DNA of 42,632 nt from positions 1 through 42,632 of IMG/VR virus record IMGVR_UViG_3300043640_000226; one strand, given 5' to 3'. This DNA is from a virus. How positions within the stretch are numbered: the first letter of the stretch is position 1; each line of letters begins with the position of its first letter. The notes beneath the pieces were generated by a model that saw nothing but the letters and a program-made list of their open reading frames with translations, made no database searches and was not told the DNA's origin. A program made the position numbers and the translations under genes. Positions 20,497 through 29,505 of this stretch are shown here, piece by piece.

Positions 20497-23316
20497 TTAC
20501 CTCCTCGTCCTGGCGAGCCACTCCAGCTCGGTGGCTGTGTCGGACGCCGATCCGTTGTTGGATTCGTAGTAGTTCTCGATGGCCAGCCCTGCGCCACTCC
20601 CCCCGCTGCCAGCTGCAGCTACTGCTGAAGGTGCGGTCGATTGGATCGTGCCGATCGGGGTGTTGGCGTCGCCCAAGGCGAGCTGGTGTCGAGAGGCCGT
20701 GGCCATCGCGCCCTTGACCGCGTCGGACACCTGACCGGACCGCTGGTTGATGCCGGTGGCCATGGCCTCCATGATCGAGCGGCCGGAGTACAGTGTCCAG
20801 CCCTTGCCGGAGAACGGGCCCGTCTTGGCGGGCGAGAACGGCAGGAGCTTACGGGCCGAGCTGAGTACGCCCTTCACGGCCGAGGTCACGTTGCCTGCCA
20901 TGCCCTTGATGCCGTTGATCAGGCCCTGAATGATCGATTTTCCGGCGTTGACCAGCCAGGTGCCAGCGCCGGTGATCGCGGACTTCACCTTCCCGCCCAA
21001 GCCCTTGATCACGTTGACCACGCTGGAGATGGCGTTCGACACCGTGCTCTTCACTGCGTTGAACCCGGAGCTGAACGCGCTCTTGATCGTGTTGATGGCC
21101 GAGCTGACCGCCGACTTGGCTCCGTTGACCAAGGTGGTGATGGTCGATTTGATGGCTCCCCACACTGAGGAGGTGACGCTTTTGATCCCGTTCCAGGTCG
21201 TTGTGATCAGGGACTTCATTGCGTTGAACACTGCGGACACAACGGCCTTCGCGCCGTTCACCTGCGTTGTGATCACCGATTTGATGAAGTTCCAGGTCGC
21301 GGAGGCCGCCGTTTTGATGGCGTTCCACACTGCCAGGGTGGCCGTCTTCAGGGCTCCCCAGACGGCAGTCACGGTCGCCAGGATCGCGTTTACCACGACC
21401 ATTACGGCGTTCTTTACCACTTCCCAAGCGGCGGAGGTGGCGGATTTGATCGCGTCCCAGTGCGAGATGATCAGGCCGACCAGGGTCCAGTTCATGAACA
21501 GGTCGAGCAGGAACTGGGCGACTTCCTTGATCTTGTTCCAGACCCAGTCCCACGCGGCCAGCGTCCAGGACTTGATGGTGTCCCAGTTGGCGATGATCAG
21601 CGCAACCAGGCCGATCACCAGCGCGATGATGATCGGGATCGGCCCCATGGCCAGCAGCCACGCCGCCGCCATTCTCGCCGCTTGCAGCATCGCTTGTGCG
21701 CCCATGAGCACCCAAGCCGCAACCGTGCGGATGGCCGCTGCGGCGGCTGCCGCCCCCTGGGCCACCCACCCCGCGATGATCGTTATGTTTGAAACCACGA
21801 ATTTGGCGGCTGCGCTCACTGCCCCGGCCGCCTGCGCGGCGAATGCTGCCACGGACTTGGCTGCAGCGATGGTGGCCTGAACACCCAGCTGAATCAGGGT
21901 TGGCAGCATGATCGTTGTGATTATCGAGCCGATGGTGATGAACGCGGTCTTGTTGCGGTCGATGAACCCGGCCGCCGTCTGGAACGCGGTGGCCACCTTC
22001 TGTACGAAGCCGGGCACCTTCATCAGGATCGGGATGACCTGGTTGCCCATCACGTTCACCAGGCCCTGGGTGAGCGAACGCTTGAATGCCTCTACCTTCA
22101 CGCTGGCCGACGCCGACAGCTGCTTACCCATCTTGTCGGCAGCTCCACCGACTTTGCCGATGCCCTTGGCTGCGGTGCTCGGGTCCATCTTGTACAGCGC
22201 CGCGCCGAGGTCCTCGGCCTGGGTGCCGAACAACTTGGTCGCGGTGGCCGACTGCTTTACCGGATCCTTCATGTTGCGCAGTCGGTCGAGCGTCGTGTCC
22301 AGGGCTGCGGACGCCGACTTGCCGCCCTTAGAGAACTTCGTGGCCATGTCGGTAGCGTTGAGGCCCAGGGCCGCGAAGCCGTCCTTGGTGGTCTTTGACC
22401 CGTCGACCGCTCGGATCGAGAATTCCTTGATCGCATCGGCCGCGAGGTCGGAGTCTCGGGCACCGCCCTGGATGGCCTGGTTCATCAAGCCGACCGCCGT
22501 GGCGCCATCGAGCCCGGCTTTGCGGAATTGGGTACCGTACTCGTTGAACGTGTCGAGCAGGTCGTCAGCCTTGTTGGCAGAGGACTGGAAACCGACGGTC
22601 AGGATGTCCAACGCGGCCTTGGCGTTTGGTGCCAGGCCGGTGCGCAGCATCTGGCTGACCGCGTTGGTAACGCCGCCCAGGTCCTGGCCGAACGTGCTGG
22701 CCAGGTTGGACACGTTGCCCGAGATCGACTGGATCTGGGCGTTGGTAGCGGTGGGCGGGAGGAGGCCAGCCCCCATCGTCGCCGAGATCGCGTCGGCCGC
22801 GCTCTGGAAGTCCTCGGTGAGGCCGGTCGAGTAGAGCGAGCCCGCGATCTTGCCGTACCGCTGAGCAACGGCGGGGGTGGCGCCCATCTGCACGCCCATT
22901 TTGGCCACGATATTCTGCTGGTCCATGGCCTCGCCGAACGCCGCCATCAAGGCGCCACCCGCCGCCAAGCCCGCTCCGGCTATCCCGGTCTTGAGCTTGT
23001 CGAACTTGCTCTTGACGTCCTCGGACGCCTTCTCGCCGCCCTCGCTGGCGCTCGACTCCAGGCCCCCGCTGAAGCTCTCTCCGGCCTCGGTGCCAGCCGT
23101 AACCAGCTCGCCTTGGGCGTTGCGGAGTTGAGTTTCAGCGCCCTGGGCGATACCGTCGCCCAGAGCTGACCCGGCCGTCTCTCCGGCGGTTGTCGCGGTC
23201 CCGCTGATGTCAGTGCCGAGTTGCCGCATCTGGGTCTCGGCCCGGTTTAGACCGTCGTCCATTCCGGTCGTGTCCAGCGTGACCATGCCGACGAGTTCGC
23301 CGATGGTCAGAGCCAC
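20497..23316 (-). CDS. Tape measure protein (939 aa)
   Basis: A 939-residue protein that sets tail length and passes into the host during injection. It is Ala/Ser/Val-rich and mostly helical. Central hydrophobic segments (IPIIIALVIGLVALIIANW and nearby) are typical, followed by a long repetitive stretch with Trp spaced among WNAIK, WNFIK, WNGIK and WGAIK units. The C-terminal part has SARKLLPFSPAKTGPFSG, a motif common to many siphovirus tape measures. GTG 23314-23316 follows GGGGGG. At about 0.15 nm per residue a tail near 140 nm is expected. Confidence 0.93.
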   Translation of the reverse strand: MALTIGELVGMVTLDTTGMDDGLNRAETQMRQLGTDISGTATTAGETAGSALGDGIAQGAETQLRNAQGELVTAGTEAGESFSGGLESSASEGGEKASEDVKSKFDKLKTGIAGAGLAAGGALMAAFGEAMDQQNIVAKMGVQMGATPAVAQRYGKIAGSLYSTGLTEDFQSAADAISATMGAGLLPPTATNAQIQSISGNVSNLASTFGQDLGGVTNAVSQMLRTGLAPNAKAALDILTVGFQSSANKADDLLDTFNEYGTQFRKAGLDGATAVGLMNQAIQGGARDSDLAADAIKEFSIRAVDGSKTTKDGFAALGLNATDMATKFSKGGKSASAALDTTLDRLRNMKDPVKQSATATKLFGTQAEDLGAALYKMDPSTAAKGIGKVGGAADKMGKQLSASASVKVEAFKRSLTQGLVNVMGNQVIPILMKVPGFVQKVATAFQTAAGFIDRNKTAFITIGSIITTIMLPTLIQLGVQATIAAAKSVAAFAAQAAGAVSAAAKFVVSNITIIAGWVAQGAAAAAAAIRTVAAWVLMGAQAMLQAARMAAAWLLAMGPIPIIIALVIGLVALIIANWDTIKSWTLAAWDWVWNKIKEVAQFLLDLFMNWTLVGLIISHWDAIKSATSAAWEVVKNAVMVVVNAILATVTAVWGALKTATLAVWNAIKTAASATWNFIKSVITTQVNGAKAVVSAVFNAMKSLITTTWNGIKSVTSSVWGAIKSTITTLVNGAKSAVSSAINTIKSAFSSGFNAVKSTVSNAISSVVNVIKGLGGKVKSAITGAGTWLVNAGKSIIQGLINGIKGMAGNVTSAVKGVLSSARKLLPFSPAKTGPFSGKGWTLYSGRSIMEAMATGINQRSGQVSDAVKGAMATASRHQLALGDANTPIGTIQSTAPSAVAAAGSGGSGAGLAIENYYESNNGSASDTATELEWLARTRR

Positions 23317-23329
23317 TCCGCCACCCCCC

Positions 23330-23686
23330 TCATTTCTTCGTTCGTGGTTGTCTCTCGGGTGGGGCGAAGTGCTGAGCCGTTCGGCCTCGGTACACTCCGA
23401 GACAGCCGACGATCCGGGTGCGCAGCCACCGCCAGGAGCGGTTGGCCAACAGGTCCGGATCGCCGACGTCGATACCGAAGTACTGGTGCAGGTCCTGTTC
23501 GATCAGGTCCCACACCTCAAGCAGCTTGCCCCAGGTTATTTCTGGGGCGCCGGGCGGCGGCGGCCTTTGGTACCCCGGTTTCGGTTCGTACCACTCGTGG
23601 AGGCCCGTCCTCGGGTCGAGGTCTCCGCAGCCGATCCAGCCTGCTGCGCTCGCCGCGTCTCCCGATTCGGGGCCATCAATTCCGGG
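23330..23686 (-). CDS. Tail assembly chaperone, -1 frame extension
   Basis: The -1 frame relative to the upstream chaperone is open from 23686 to its stop at 23330. It reads like real protein throughout: GDLDPRTGLHEWYEPKPGYQ, RPPPPGAPEITWGKLLEVWD, then LIEQDLHQYFGIDVGDPDLL. Its first codons lack an independent start, so it is most likely made by ribosomal -1 frameshifting from the preceding frame, as in the gpG/gpGT pair of lambda. A stop (TAA, 23687-23689) sets the upstream limit of the slip; candidates are CCG-GAA at 23680-23685 and GCC-CCG at 23669-23674. The long form binds the tape measure during tail assembly. Confidence 0.8.
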   Translation of the reverse strand, partial: PGIDGPESGDAASAAGWIGCGDLDPRTGLHEWYEPKPGYQRPPPPGAPEITWGKLLEVWDLIEQDLHQYFGIDVGDPDLLANRSWRWLRTRIVGCLGVYRGRTAQHFAPPERQPRTKK

Positions 23687-24054
23687 TTACCAGCCGCCGC
23701 CCAGAATCGTTCGGCTGCCTGCAGGCCGGAACTTACCCACATCAGCACAGTGATCGAGACGTGACGCATCCAGACCCACTTGACGCCGTCAGCCACCATC
23801 ACGTCGTATACCGGGCCGAGCAGCGACCGGTAGAGGTCGATCTCCTCCTCGTCGTCCAGCAACTCGGTGTTGATGTTCTCGCCGCCGTTCGCCAGCTGCA
23901 CCGCGACGTTGGTCATGCGCTCGATCTGCAGACCGTCTTTGGCGCTGGGCGACTCGACCCGGTACATCTTGCGCTCCGTCTGTCCCGGAATCGGGACAGG
24001 CAACTCGATGGCCTCGTCAAGAAGCTCATCGAGTGCCTCGAACCTTCCTGGCAT
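23536..24054 (-). CDS. Tail assembly chaperone, short form (172 aa)
   Basis: A 172-residue protein between the tail tube and tape measure genes. The N-terminal 120 residues (FEALDELLDEAIELPVPIPG and later LLDDEEEIDLYRSLLG) are helical and acidic. The C-terminal tail becomes basic and low-complexity (TRGRASTSGTNRNRGTKGRR), the mark of a frame that runs on past a frameshift site. It should make the short chaperone form, with the longer form made by the -1 extension. ATG 24052-24054 follows GGAAG. Confidence 0.85.
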   Translation of the reverse strand: MPGRFEALDELLDEAIELPVPIPGQTERKMYRVESPSAKDGLQIERMTNVAVQLANGGENINTELLDDEEEIDLYRSLLGPVYDVMVADGVKWVWMRHVSITVLMWVSSGLQAAERFWAAAGNPELMAPNRETRRAQQAGSAAETSTRGRASTSGTNRNRGTKGRRRPAPQK

Positions 24055-24531
24055 TTAGCTTCCTGTGATCGGGTTGTCGATGATGGCGAGGGGGCCGTTG
24101 CCGGTCATCGTCGCGGAGACCTGGCCGAGCGCGGTGTACTCGCCACCCTGGTCTTCCCACTCGATGAGGCACTGACCTTCGTACGCCTCGGGCAGGCCGG
24201 TACGGTCGTAGAACCGCACGTGGACCTCGGAGGCCGAACCGGAGCCGAACGCGGCCAGTCGGATCGCCTCGTGCACGTCGTTGAAGACGAGAGTTTGGTC
24301 GTTGATCTTCCGGTTGAACGTGACGTCCAGCTCCCAGGACTGGCCCGTCTTGGTGTTCTCCATCCAGCCGTCCGAGTCGTAGGACGAGCTGTCCTCGATG
24401 TTGGGCGGGAAGGTGGGCTGGAACTCGGTGATGCCGATCATCGGCTGCCAGTCCGGTACGTCGCCGGTGCCCAGGTCGACTTCGAGCTTCCAGCGGCGGG
24501 CGAGAGCGGTGATGGGGGTGGGCGTAGACAC
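24055..24531 (-). CDS. Major tail (tube) protein (158 aa)
   Basis: A 158-residue protein just before the tail assembly chaperones. It has the beta-rich pattern of tube subunits (RRWKLEVDLGTGDVPDW, SWELDVTFNRKINDQTLVF, YTALGQVSATMTG). GTG 24529-24531 follows GGAGG. It polymerises around the tape measure to form the tail tube. Position and size make the assignment good. Confidence 0.85.
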   Translation of the reverse strand: MSTPTPITALARRWKLEVDLGTGDVPDWQPMIGITEFQPTFPPNIEDSSSYDSDGWMENTKTGQSWELDVTFNRKINDQTLVFNDVHEAIRLAAFGSGSASEVHVRFYDRTGLPEAYEGQCLIEWEDQGGEYTALGQVSATMTGNGPLAIIDNPITGS

Positions 24532-24549
24532 TGGTGACCTCCGGTCACA

Positions 24550-24987
24550 TCAGGCGAGTTGATGGGGTGCTGCTCGTTCGGCGTGCAGGTAGAAATTCTC
24601 CACGCGCTCTACGCGTTGGTTCTGGTCCTGCCCCATCCACGACCCGGACTGCCGCCAGGACAGCTCGATGTGGATCCCGTTGACGTCATACTGCGACCTG
24701 TTGTGCAGCAGGTCGTAAATCGAGTCCGAGATGTTTTCGACCTCTCGGGGGTCGCGACCTCCGCGAAACCGGATCTGGAACCCGGTTATCACGTTGGTCA
24801 AGTCCGTGTCTTCGACCGGGTAGCTCATCAGGGTGATGGCGCGGTCGGGTTGGTCGGGGGTCAACCCCAGGAAAATCGCGGTAGCTCCGGCCGGGTAGAC
24901 GCCCGAGGTATCGAACGAACCGATGCCGTTGCTGGCAAACAGCTGGGCGAACCCGGTCATGAGCCTAGCATTGTAGCCGTCGGTCAT
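24550..24987 (-). CDS. Tail terminator / minor capsid-like protein (145 aa)
   Basis: A 145-residue protein between the HK97-gp10-like gene and the tube protein, the usual position of the tail terminator. It has helical and beta segments (MTGFAQLFASNGIGSF, GFQIRFRGGRDPREVENISD, VNGIHIELSWRQSG). ATG 24985-24987 overlaps the preceding stop (ATGA). An in-frame extension upstream runs over the previous gene and is rejected. Confidence 0.8.
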   Translation of the reverse strand: MTDGYNARLMTGFAQLFASNGIGSFDTSGVYPAGATAIFLGLTPDQPDRAITLMSYPVEDTDLTNVITGFQIRFRGGRDPREVENISDSIYDLLHNRSQYDVNGIHIELSWRQSGSWMGQDQNQRVERVENFYLHAERAAPHQLA

Positions 24988-25337
24988 GCGAACCACTTTC
25001 TGATCTCGGCCGAAATCACCTGGGCGGCGGTGTCCCGATTGGCATTGACTGCCGTCTCCAGGAACTTGGCCTGCCTGCCGGACGCGTGTCGCCAGGTCAG
25101 CTCCTCGTGTTGGCGGACCGCGTATGGCGTGTTGTAGCTGACCGCACCGGACAGGGTGGCGGGGTCTATCGAGGTCGTGCCGGAGCGAACCAGCGTGCCC
25201 TCGTCCAGGGGGGTCAGCTTGTCGGATTCCTGTAGGATCAACTCCAACGCGAGCTGCAGACCGCGCGCCGCCCGCTGCTTGCCGCCGTTGGTCCACAACG
25301 TCCGACCGTTGTAGGTCAACTTGTAGCTCTGGGCCAC
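24984..25337 (-). CDS. HK97 gp10-like head-tail connector (117 aa)
   Basis: A 117-residue protein with the pattern of HK97 gp10 / tail completion proteins: a long helix (AARGLQLALELILQESDKLT), PLDEGTLVRSG, then VSYNTPYAVRQHEELTWRHA followed by GRQAKFLETAV. The PLDEGTLRRS...Y..Y...E...KFLE layout is typical. GTG 25335-25337 follows GAGGGGGG. Confidence 0.85.
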   Translation of the reverse strand: MAQSYKLTYNGRTLWTNGGKQRAARGLQLALELILQESDKLTPLDEGTLVRSGTTSIDPATLSGAVSYNTPYAVRQHEELTWRHASGRQAKFLETAVNANRDTAAQVISAEIRKWFA

Positions 25338-25350
25338 CGCGCCACCCCCC

Positions 25351-25668
25351 TCAATCGAGCGATACCTCGGTGTTGGCTGGCACGCTCATCTTCGGCCAGG
25401 TGGCGCGAGTTACCGAAATCACCTTACGGGCAACGCCGTCATCCAAGGTTACTCGGCTGTTCTCCGGCGGGTTGTGACCAGGTGCCGCGATGTAGCGGGA
25501 TGAGCTGCTGACGTCCTCGCCCTGGGCGTTGCGAACCATCTTGCTCTGCTCGACCAGCATGCAGGGCACCTCGTACGGGCGGCCGTAGACTTCGCCGACC
25601 GCGTTGGTGCCCAGGTAATTCTCGACCTGGACGTTGTGGCGCATCATGAAACCAGGTATTTGCCTCAT
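25351..25668 (-). CDS. Head-tail stopper protein (105 aa)
   Basis: A 105-residue beta-rich protein beginning MRQIPGFMMRHNVQVENYLG, with a closing VRKVISVTRATWPKMS-like strand region (read VARKVISVTRATWPKM). ATG 25666-25668 overlaps the connector stop (ATGA). Position, size and MMRHNVQVE fit head-tail stopper proteins (SPP1 gp16-like). A longer frame upstream is shadow sequence. Confidence 0.78.
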   Translation of the reverse strand: MRQIPGFMMRHNVQVENYLGTNAVGEVYGRPYEVPCMLVEQSKMVRNAQGEDVSSSSRYIAAPGHNPPENSRVTLDDGVARKVISVTRATWPKMSVPANTEVSLD

Positions 25669-26342
25669 CGCTGGTAGATCACTCCCGGAAGGATCCGCGC
25701 CCGGGTCAGTTCGCCCCAGGCTCTGGGTGGCAACTGGTTGGCGCGCACCTGGGTGGATTGCACGACGCCGCCGGGGCCAACGCCTCGGGTCACCAGGACA
25801 TCGCCAGCGCTGGCCGTCAGCCAGTCGCCGTCTGCGCCGATCGGGTCGCCGGTCTCGCCCCACCATTCGACTACCATGCAGCAGGCTTGCCGCAACGCCT
25901 CGCGCTGCTTCGGGGCGGCCGGGTAGCCGTCGTCGTCGGTGTAGTAGACCGCCGTCATCAGTGCGTCGTCCAGCACGCGGCTGGCCTCGCGCAGCAGATG
26001 TTCGGAGTCCAGCGGGGGCGCGGCCTGCAGATAGTTGGCCAGCTCAACGGTGTTGGCGTACACGCGGCGTGGCGTGGGGTCGACGTAATCCGGGCTGGGA
26101 GCAACCGAGATCTTCTCGAACTCGACCGATGCGCCTGTGCCCATCACGGTCCACTTGAACACCCAGATGCCTGGCAAGGTGTACTCGACTGGGGCGTTCC
26201 AGGTGTTGCCGCCGTCCTCGCTGAAAGCGACCGGCGTTTCGGACACGCCGTCCGGCGAGACCACTTCGAGTGTAGCTATTGTTGAGTCGTCGAATGGCTG
26301 CACCAGCAGGTTCGCGGTGACCAGGTCGCCAACATCGGTCAT
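25665..26342 (-). CDS. Head-tail adaptor with added N-terminal domain (225 aa)
   Basis: A 225-residue protein. The C-terminal half, from about residue 90 (RRVYANTVELANYLQAAP, LLREASRVLDDAL, PAAPKQREALRQACCMVVEW), has the helical pattern of HK97 gp6 / SPP1 gp15-like adaptors. The first ~85 residues form a beta-rich extra domain (ATLEVVSPDGVSETPVAFSE, LPGIWVFKWTVMGTG) resembling an Ig-like fold. ATG follows AGGAGG. It joins the portal to the stopper. Confidence 0.8.
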   Translation of the reverse strand: MTDVGDLVTANLLVQPFDDSTIATLEVVSPDGVSETPVAFSEDGGNTWNAPVEYTLPGIWVFKWTVMGTGASVEFEKISVAPSPDYVDPTPRRVYANTVELANYLQAAPPLDSEHLLREASRVLDDALMTAVYYTDDDGYPAAPKQREALRQACCMVVEWWGETGDPIGADGDWLTASAGDVLVTRGVGPGGVVQSTQVRANQLPPRAWGELTRARILPGVIYQR

Positions 26343-26343
26343 C

Positions 26344-29300
26344 TTAGCTGCCTCCTGTTGTGTGCGTCGCGACCAACGCGGGGGTTGTTGTACTCGCTCG
26401 TAGTGTGGGCCCGGTGACCCCTGGTACCAACGCAGGCCCTGTTGTGCTCGGGACCAACTGGTCGGCCGGGCGTTGGTGGGTCAGTGTGACCGGCCTGGCC
26501 ACTGTCACCGTTGCGGCTGCCAGCAGCAGGCGGTTCAGGTGGGGCAGCCGGGCCTCATGGGCCTCGACTACCTCGTGCGCCACACCGATCGACAGGCGTT
26601 TGCGCTGGATCGTGGGCCGACCCAGTTCTACTGCGCCACTGCCCCCCAGTGTCAACCGCCTGCTGGCGCGCTGTGGGTGGGCGACGTTGCGTTCGGCCGC
26701 CCTGCCCAGTTTGCCTTGGTGCTGGTCTTTCAGATCGCGGCCAGCGTCAACGGTGCGCGACAGGCCGAGATGCGCCGTCCGGCGGTGGGTAACTGGCCGG
26801 GCGGTCGCCTGGTCGGACGCCGCGCCCAATCTGCGCACCTTAGCGATGTGCAGCGCGCTGACCGCGATCTGTTCGGTGGCCTCGCCGAGCCGGAGAGTCG
26901 CTGACGAGACCACCGCCTCCACCTGGTCGATGGTCCGGGCAGGACCGACCGGGGAAGTTTTGAGGGCGGCGGTTGGCTGACCCGCCTCCTGCGTGGTCGC
27001 CGCACCAAGCCGGAATAGCTTGCTTGCGGTTGCCGAATTTGACTGGTCTTGTGTGTTGGCTGCCGACGACCCGTTGGTCTTGCTGGGCGTGACCCGGTGG
27101 CTACCGGCCGTTTCGGCTGCCAGTCCGAGCTGACCCTGGATCTTGACCGTGCCCGCGTGCGCGGTTTCCCGCACGCCAGCCGCGCCCAGGCTGCCCGTCT
27201 TCCGGGCCTCCGTGGTACCTCCGGCGGCCTGCTCCCGGGCCGGAGCCGCGTGGTACCGGCGGCTGTGCCCAAGGCCCTCCGCAGTGGTCTCCGTGGCCGC
27301 CGCGCCGATCGGGATTATGTGACCCGTGAACGTCAGGTGCGCCCGGTCGGCCGCGCTGGCCGATCCAATGTGCGCCAGCCTGCTGTGCCCGACCGCGTGC
27401 GCCGTGTCGACCGACCTGGCCGGGTCGATCTGCTCCGCATGGTCGTGCTCGACCTTGGTCGCCGACGACTTCTCGGCTGCCACCCCCAGCGGGTAGAACT
27501 GGAGGAACGTGACCGCATGCGCTTGGTCGGCCGTCCGTGCCGCGCCCGGGTGGGCGGCCTGCTCGAACGTGACCGCCTCGGTTACAGCGGCTTCATGCGC
27601 GGCCCCCAACGGGTAGAACTGCCGGAACGCGATGTCGTGTGCCGTTGTGGCTGTCGCTGCCGCGACCAGGTGCGCGGTGTGGTTGTGCGATACGGCCAAG
27701 GCCGCGTCGCCAGCCTGAGCAGCGGGCAGGGTGGCGGACTTCGACGTTGTGACCGCGTGTGCGGTCTCGCTGGCGGCCGAGCCGACCAGGTGTGCGGTGC
27801 TGCTGGCGACAACCTCGGTTGCCGACTCCTCGGTTCCGGAGATCAGCAGCGGATAGAACTGTCGGAAGGTGACCGCGTTGGCCTGGCTGATCGACTCTGC
27901 TAGACCCAGGTCGATAAGGCGGGATGGCGCCGCTCCCCCCGCGTGATCTGCCGTCTCTGCTCGACCAACTGTGACAACGCGACTGACGTCGAGTCCGTGC
28001 GCACTGGTCGTGGTTGCAGCGTGACCGAGCGTGTAGGTCTTGCGGCTGGCCAGCGCGTGCGCGCTCTCCCGGGTGGCCGCAGGCGCCAGGTGGCCGTCGC
28101 GGCGGTGCAGGACGGGGTGTCCGGCTGTCTTCTCCCCTGCCGGGGCCACTGAGGACCGGCGGCTGTGCGAGAGCGCCCGGGAGACGTCCTCCGTGGCCGC
28201 GCGCCCTATCGACGCGTGTCGGGAGTGCCCGACCGTGTGAACGGCCGACTCTTCCCGAGCCACGCCCAGGTCGACAACGGTGACCGCCGGTGCGAGCTGG
28301 TTGACGTTGTCGAACTCGGCGAAGTCGTCTGTGCCGCCGGTTCGGTGCGCCAGCAGGTGGATCGACAGGTCATTGTCGCCGACCCATGACGGGGAGGTCG
28401 CGGTGCGGCGGGTAGTCCAGGTGACGCCGTCGACCGAGGTCTGGAACGTGATGCTGCCGGACGACTCGGCGATTCGCCACCAGGCGTGGAGAACCGGGTC
28501 GTACACGACGCCAGCCTGGTCGGGGTCAGTGAACGCGCTGCGCACGGCCGTGAACAGCGTTCCGGTGACCGCGTCGCAGAACATGACCGCGTCGGTGCCT
28601 GACGTCGTGGTGGTGACCATCAACTGGGTGAATGCCTCGGTCGCCGCGCCGCCTTTGGCAGCGGGGAACACCTGGCAGCCGACGTGGCTGTTCTTCAGCG
28701 TGTACGCCGCGTCGGTCGAGAACTCGGGGAAGGTGGCGTCACACGGCACCCTGCCGCGCCCGCCGACCTGGGAGACGCCGCTGGCGTTCGGCCAGTTGTC
28801 CGCATCGATCGTGCCGCCGGTGAAGCCATCCACCAGGTCAGCCGTCGGGATGCCGGGTTCCTCGGGCGGCTCTACCGGCCCCGGCAGCCCGTTGTCCGTC
28901 GACCCGGTGCTGTCGTTGACCGCAATGTCATCGAAGTAGATGTCAGCCGTGGTCGGGTTGGCCATGCCGAACCGGGCGATGCCACCGTTACCCAGGCTGA
29001 CGCCTGTCAGCGAGCAGAACTGGACGCCGTCGAGAGAGCCCTTAAGTGTGCCTGCCGTGTCGTTGTAGTCCATCTCGACCATGTACCAACGGTTCAGCGC
29101 CAGCGCCGGGGAACTGGCGCCGCCCTCACTGCCTGCCGACGTATCGCCGGATGCCGCGCCGAACAGGGTGCGGTTGGCCGCCAACTTAAGGCAATAGAAC
29201 GATGATGCTGTGGTGCCTGGGTCGTCGTCCCAGACCACGACGCCGGTAGGACCGGCGGGCGCTGTGGCGATGTACATATAGCAGCGCAGGAAAACGTGCG

Positions 29301-29475
29301 CTGCTTTGTCTGTCGGGAATATTCGCTTGTTTACCGTCTGAGCCGACGAACTGGTGGGGTGGCAACGCAGCGAATGAGTGCCAGAGTTCGCTTGGGTGGT
29401 GACAACGGTGGGCGACCCGACGAACGCGTCCCACTCGGTTCCGGCTTCGAAACCGGTGGTCCATATGCGCGCCAT
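26344..29475 (-). CDS. Giant repeat fibre: two LamG-like domains + 30 x 20-aa repeats (1043 aa)
   Basis: Residues 1-190 and about 205-395 are two LamG/concanavalin-like sandwiches (RWYMVEMDYNDTAGTLKGSL, SVDGVTWTTRRT) that may bind sugar. Residues 403-1002 are thirty consecutive 20-residue units with no insertion or deletion; each begins LG or IG, has A at position 4, acidic residues near 6-8, AHAV near 10-13 and SR near 16-17. A short TTGPAL/VTGPTL tail ends the protein. It lies in the head module, between coat and connector genes, not in the tail module, so a capsid-attached fibre is likely. Similar LG-A-E repeats occur in other actinophage virion proteins. ATG 29473-29475. Confidence 0.85.
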   Translation of the reverse strand: MARIWTTGFEAGTEWDAFVGSPTVVTTQANSGTHSLRCHPTSSSAQTVNKRIFPTDKAAHVFLRCYMYIATAPAGPTGVVVWDDDPGTTASSFYCLKLAANRTLFGAASGDTSAGSEGGASSPALALNRWYMVEMDYNDTAGTLKGSLDGVQFCSLTGVSLGNGGIARFGMANPTTADIYFDDIAVNDSTGSTDNGLPGPVEPPEEPGIPTADLVDGFTGGTIDADNWPNASGVSQVGGRGRVPCDATFPEFSTDAAYTLKNSHVGCQVFPAAKGGAATEAFTQLMVTTTTSGTDAVMFCDAVTGTLFTAVRSAFTDPDQAGVVYDPVLHAWWRIAESSGSITFQTSVDGVTWTTRRTATSPSWVGDNDLSIHLLAHRTGGTDDFAEFDNVNQLAPAVTVVDLGVAREESAVHTVGHSRHASIGRAATEDVSRALSHSRRSSVAPAGEKTAGHPVLHRRDGHLAPAATRESAHALASRKTYTLGHAATTTSAHGLDVSRVVTVGRAETADHAGGAAPSRLIDLGLAESISQANAVTFRQFYPLLISGTEESATEVVASSTAHLVGSAASETAHAVTTSKSATLPAAQAGDAALAVSHNHTAHLVAAATATTAHDIAFRQFYPLGAAHEAAVTEAVTFEQAAHPGAARTADQAHAVTFLQFYPLGVAAEKSSATKVEHDHAEQIDPARSVDTAHAVGHSRLAHIGSASAADRAHLTFTGHIIPIGAAATETTAEGLGHSRRYHAAPAREQAAGGTTEARKTGSLGAAGVRETAHAGTVKIQGQLGLAAETAGSHRVTPSKTNGSSAANTQDQSNSATASKLFRLGAATTQEAGQPTAALKTSPVGPARTIDQVEAVVSSATLRLGEATEQIAVSALHIAKVRRLGAASDQATARPVTHRRTAHLGLSRTVDAGRDLKDQHQGKLGRAAERNVAHPQRASRRLTLGGSGAVELGRPTIQRKRLSIGVAHEVVEAHEARLPHLNRLLLAAATVTVARPVTLTHQRPADQLVPSTTGPALVPGVTGPTLRASTTTPALVATHTTGGS
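26470..28269 (-). repeat. Thirty in-frame 60-bp repeats within the fibre gene
   Basis: Coding repeats of exactly 60 bp, diverged at the DNA level but strictly in register. Three units contain near-identical FRQFYPL or FLQFYPL segments (units 7, 11 and 13), which suggests recent exchange between units. Confidence 0.85.
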
Positions 29476-29505
29476 CGGGTCACCGCCTCCTGCGTTGTGT
29501 TGTGG

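Noticed and set aside
26470-28269. CRISPR-like array
   Set aside because: The 60-bp period is coding and in frame, repeats are diverged, and there are no constant repeat/spacer blocks.
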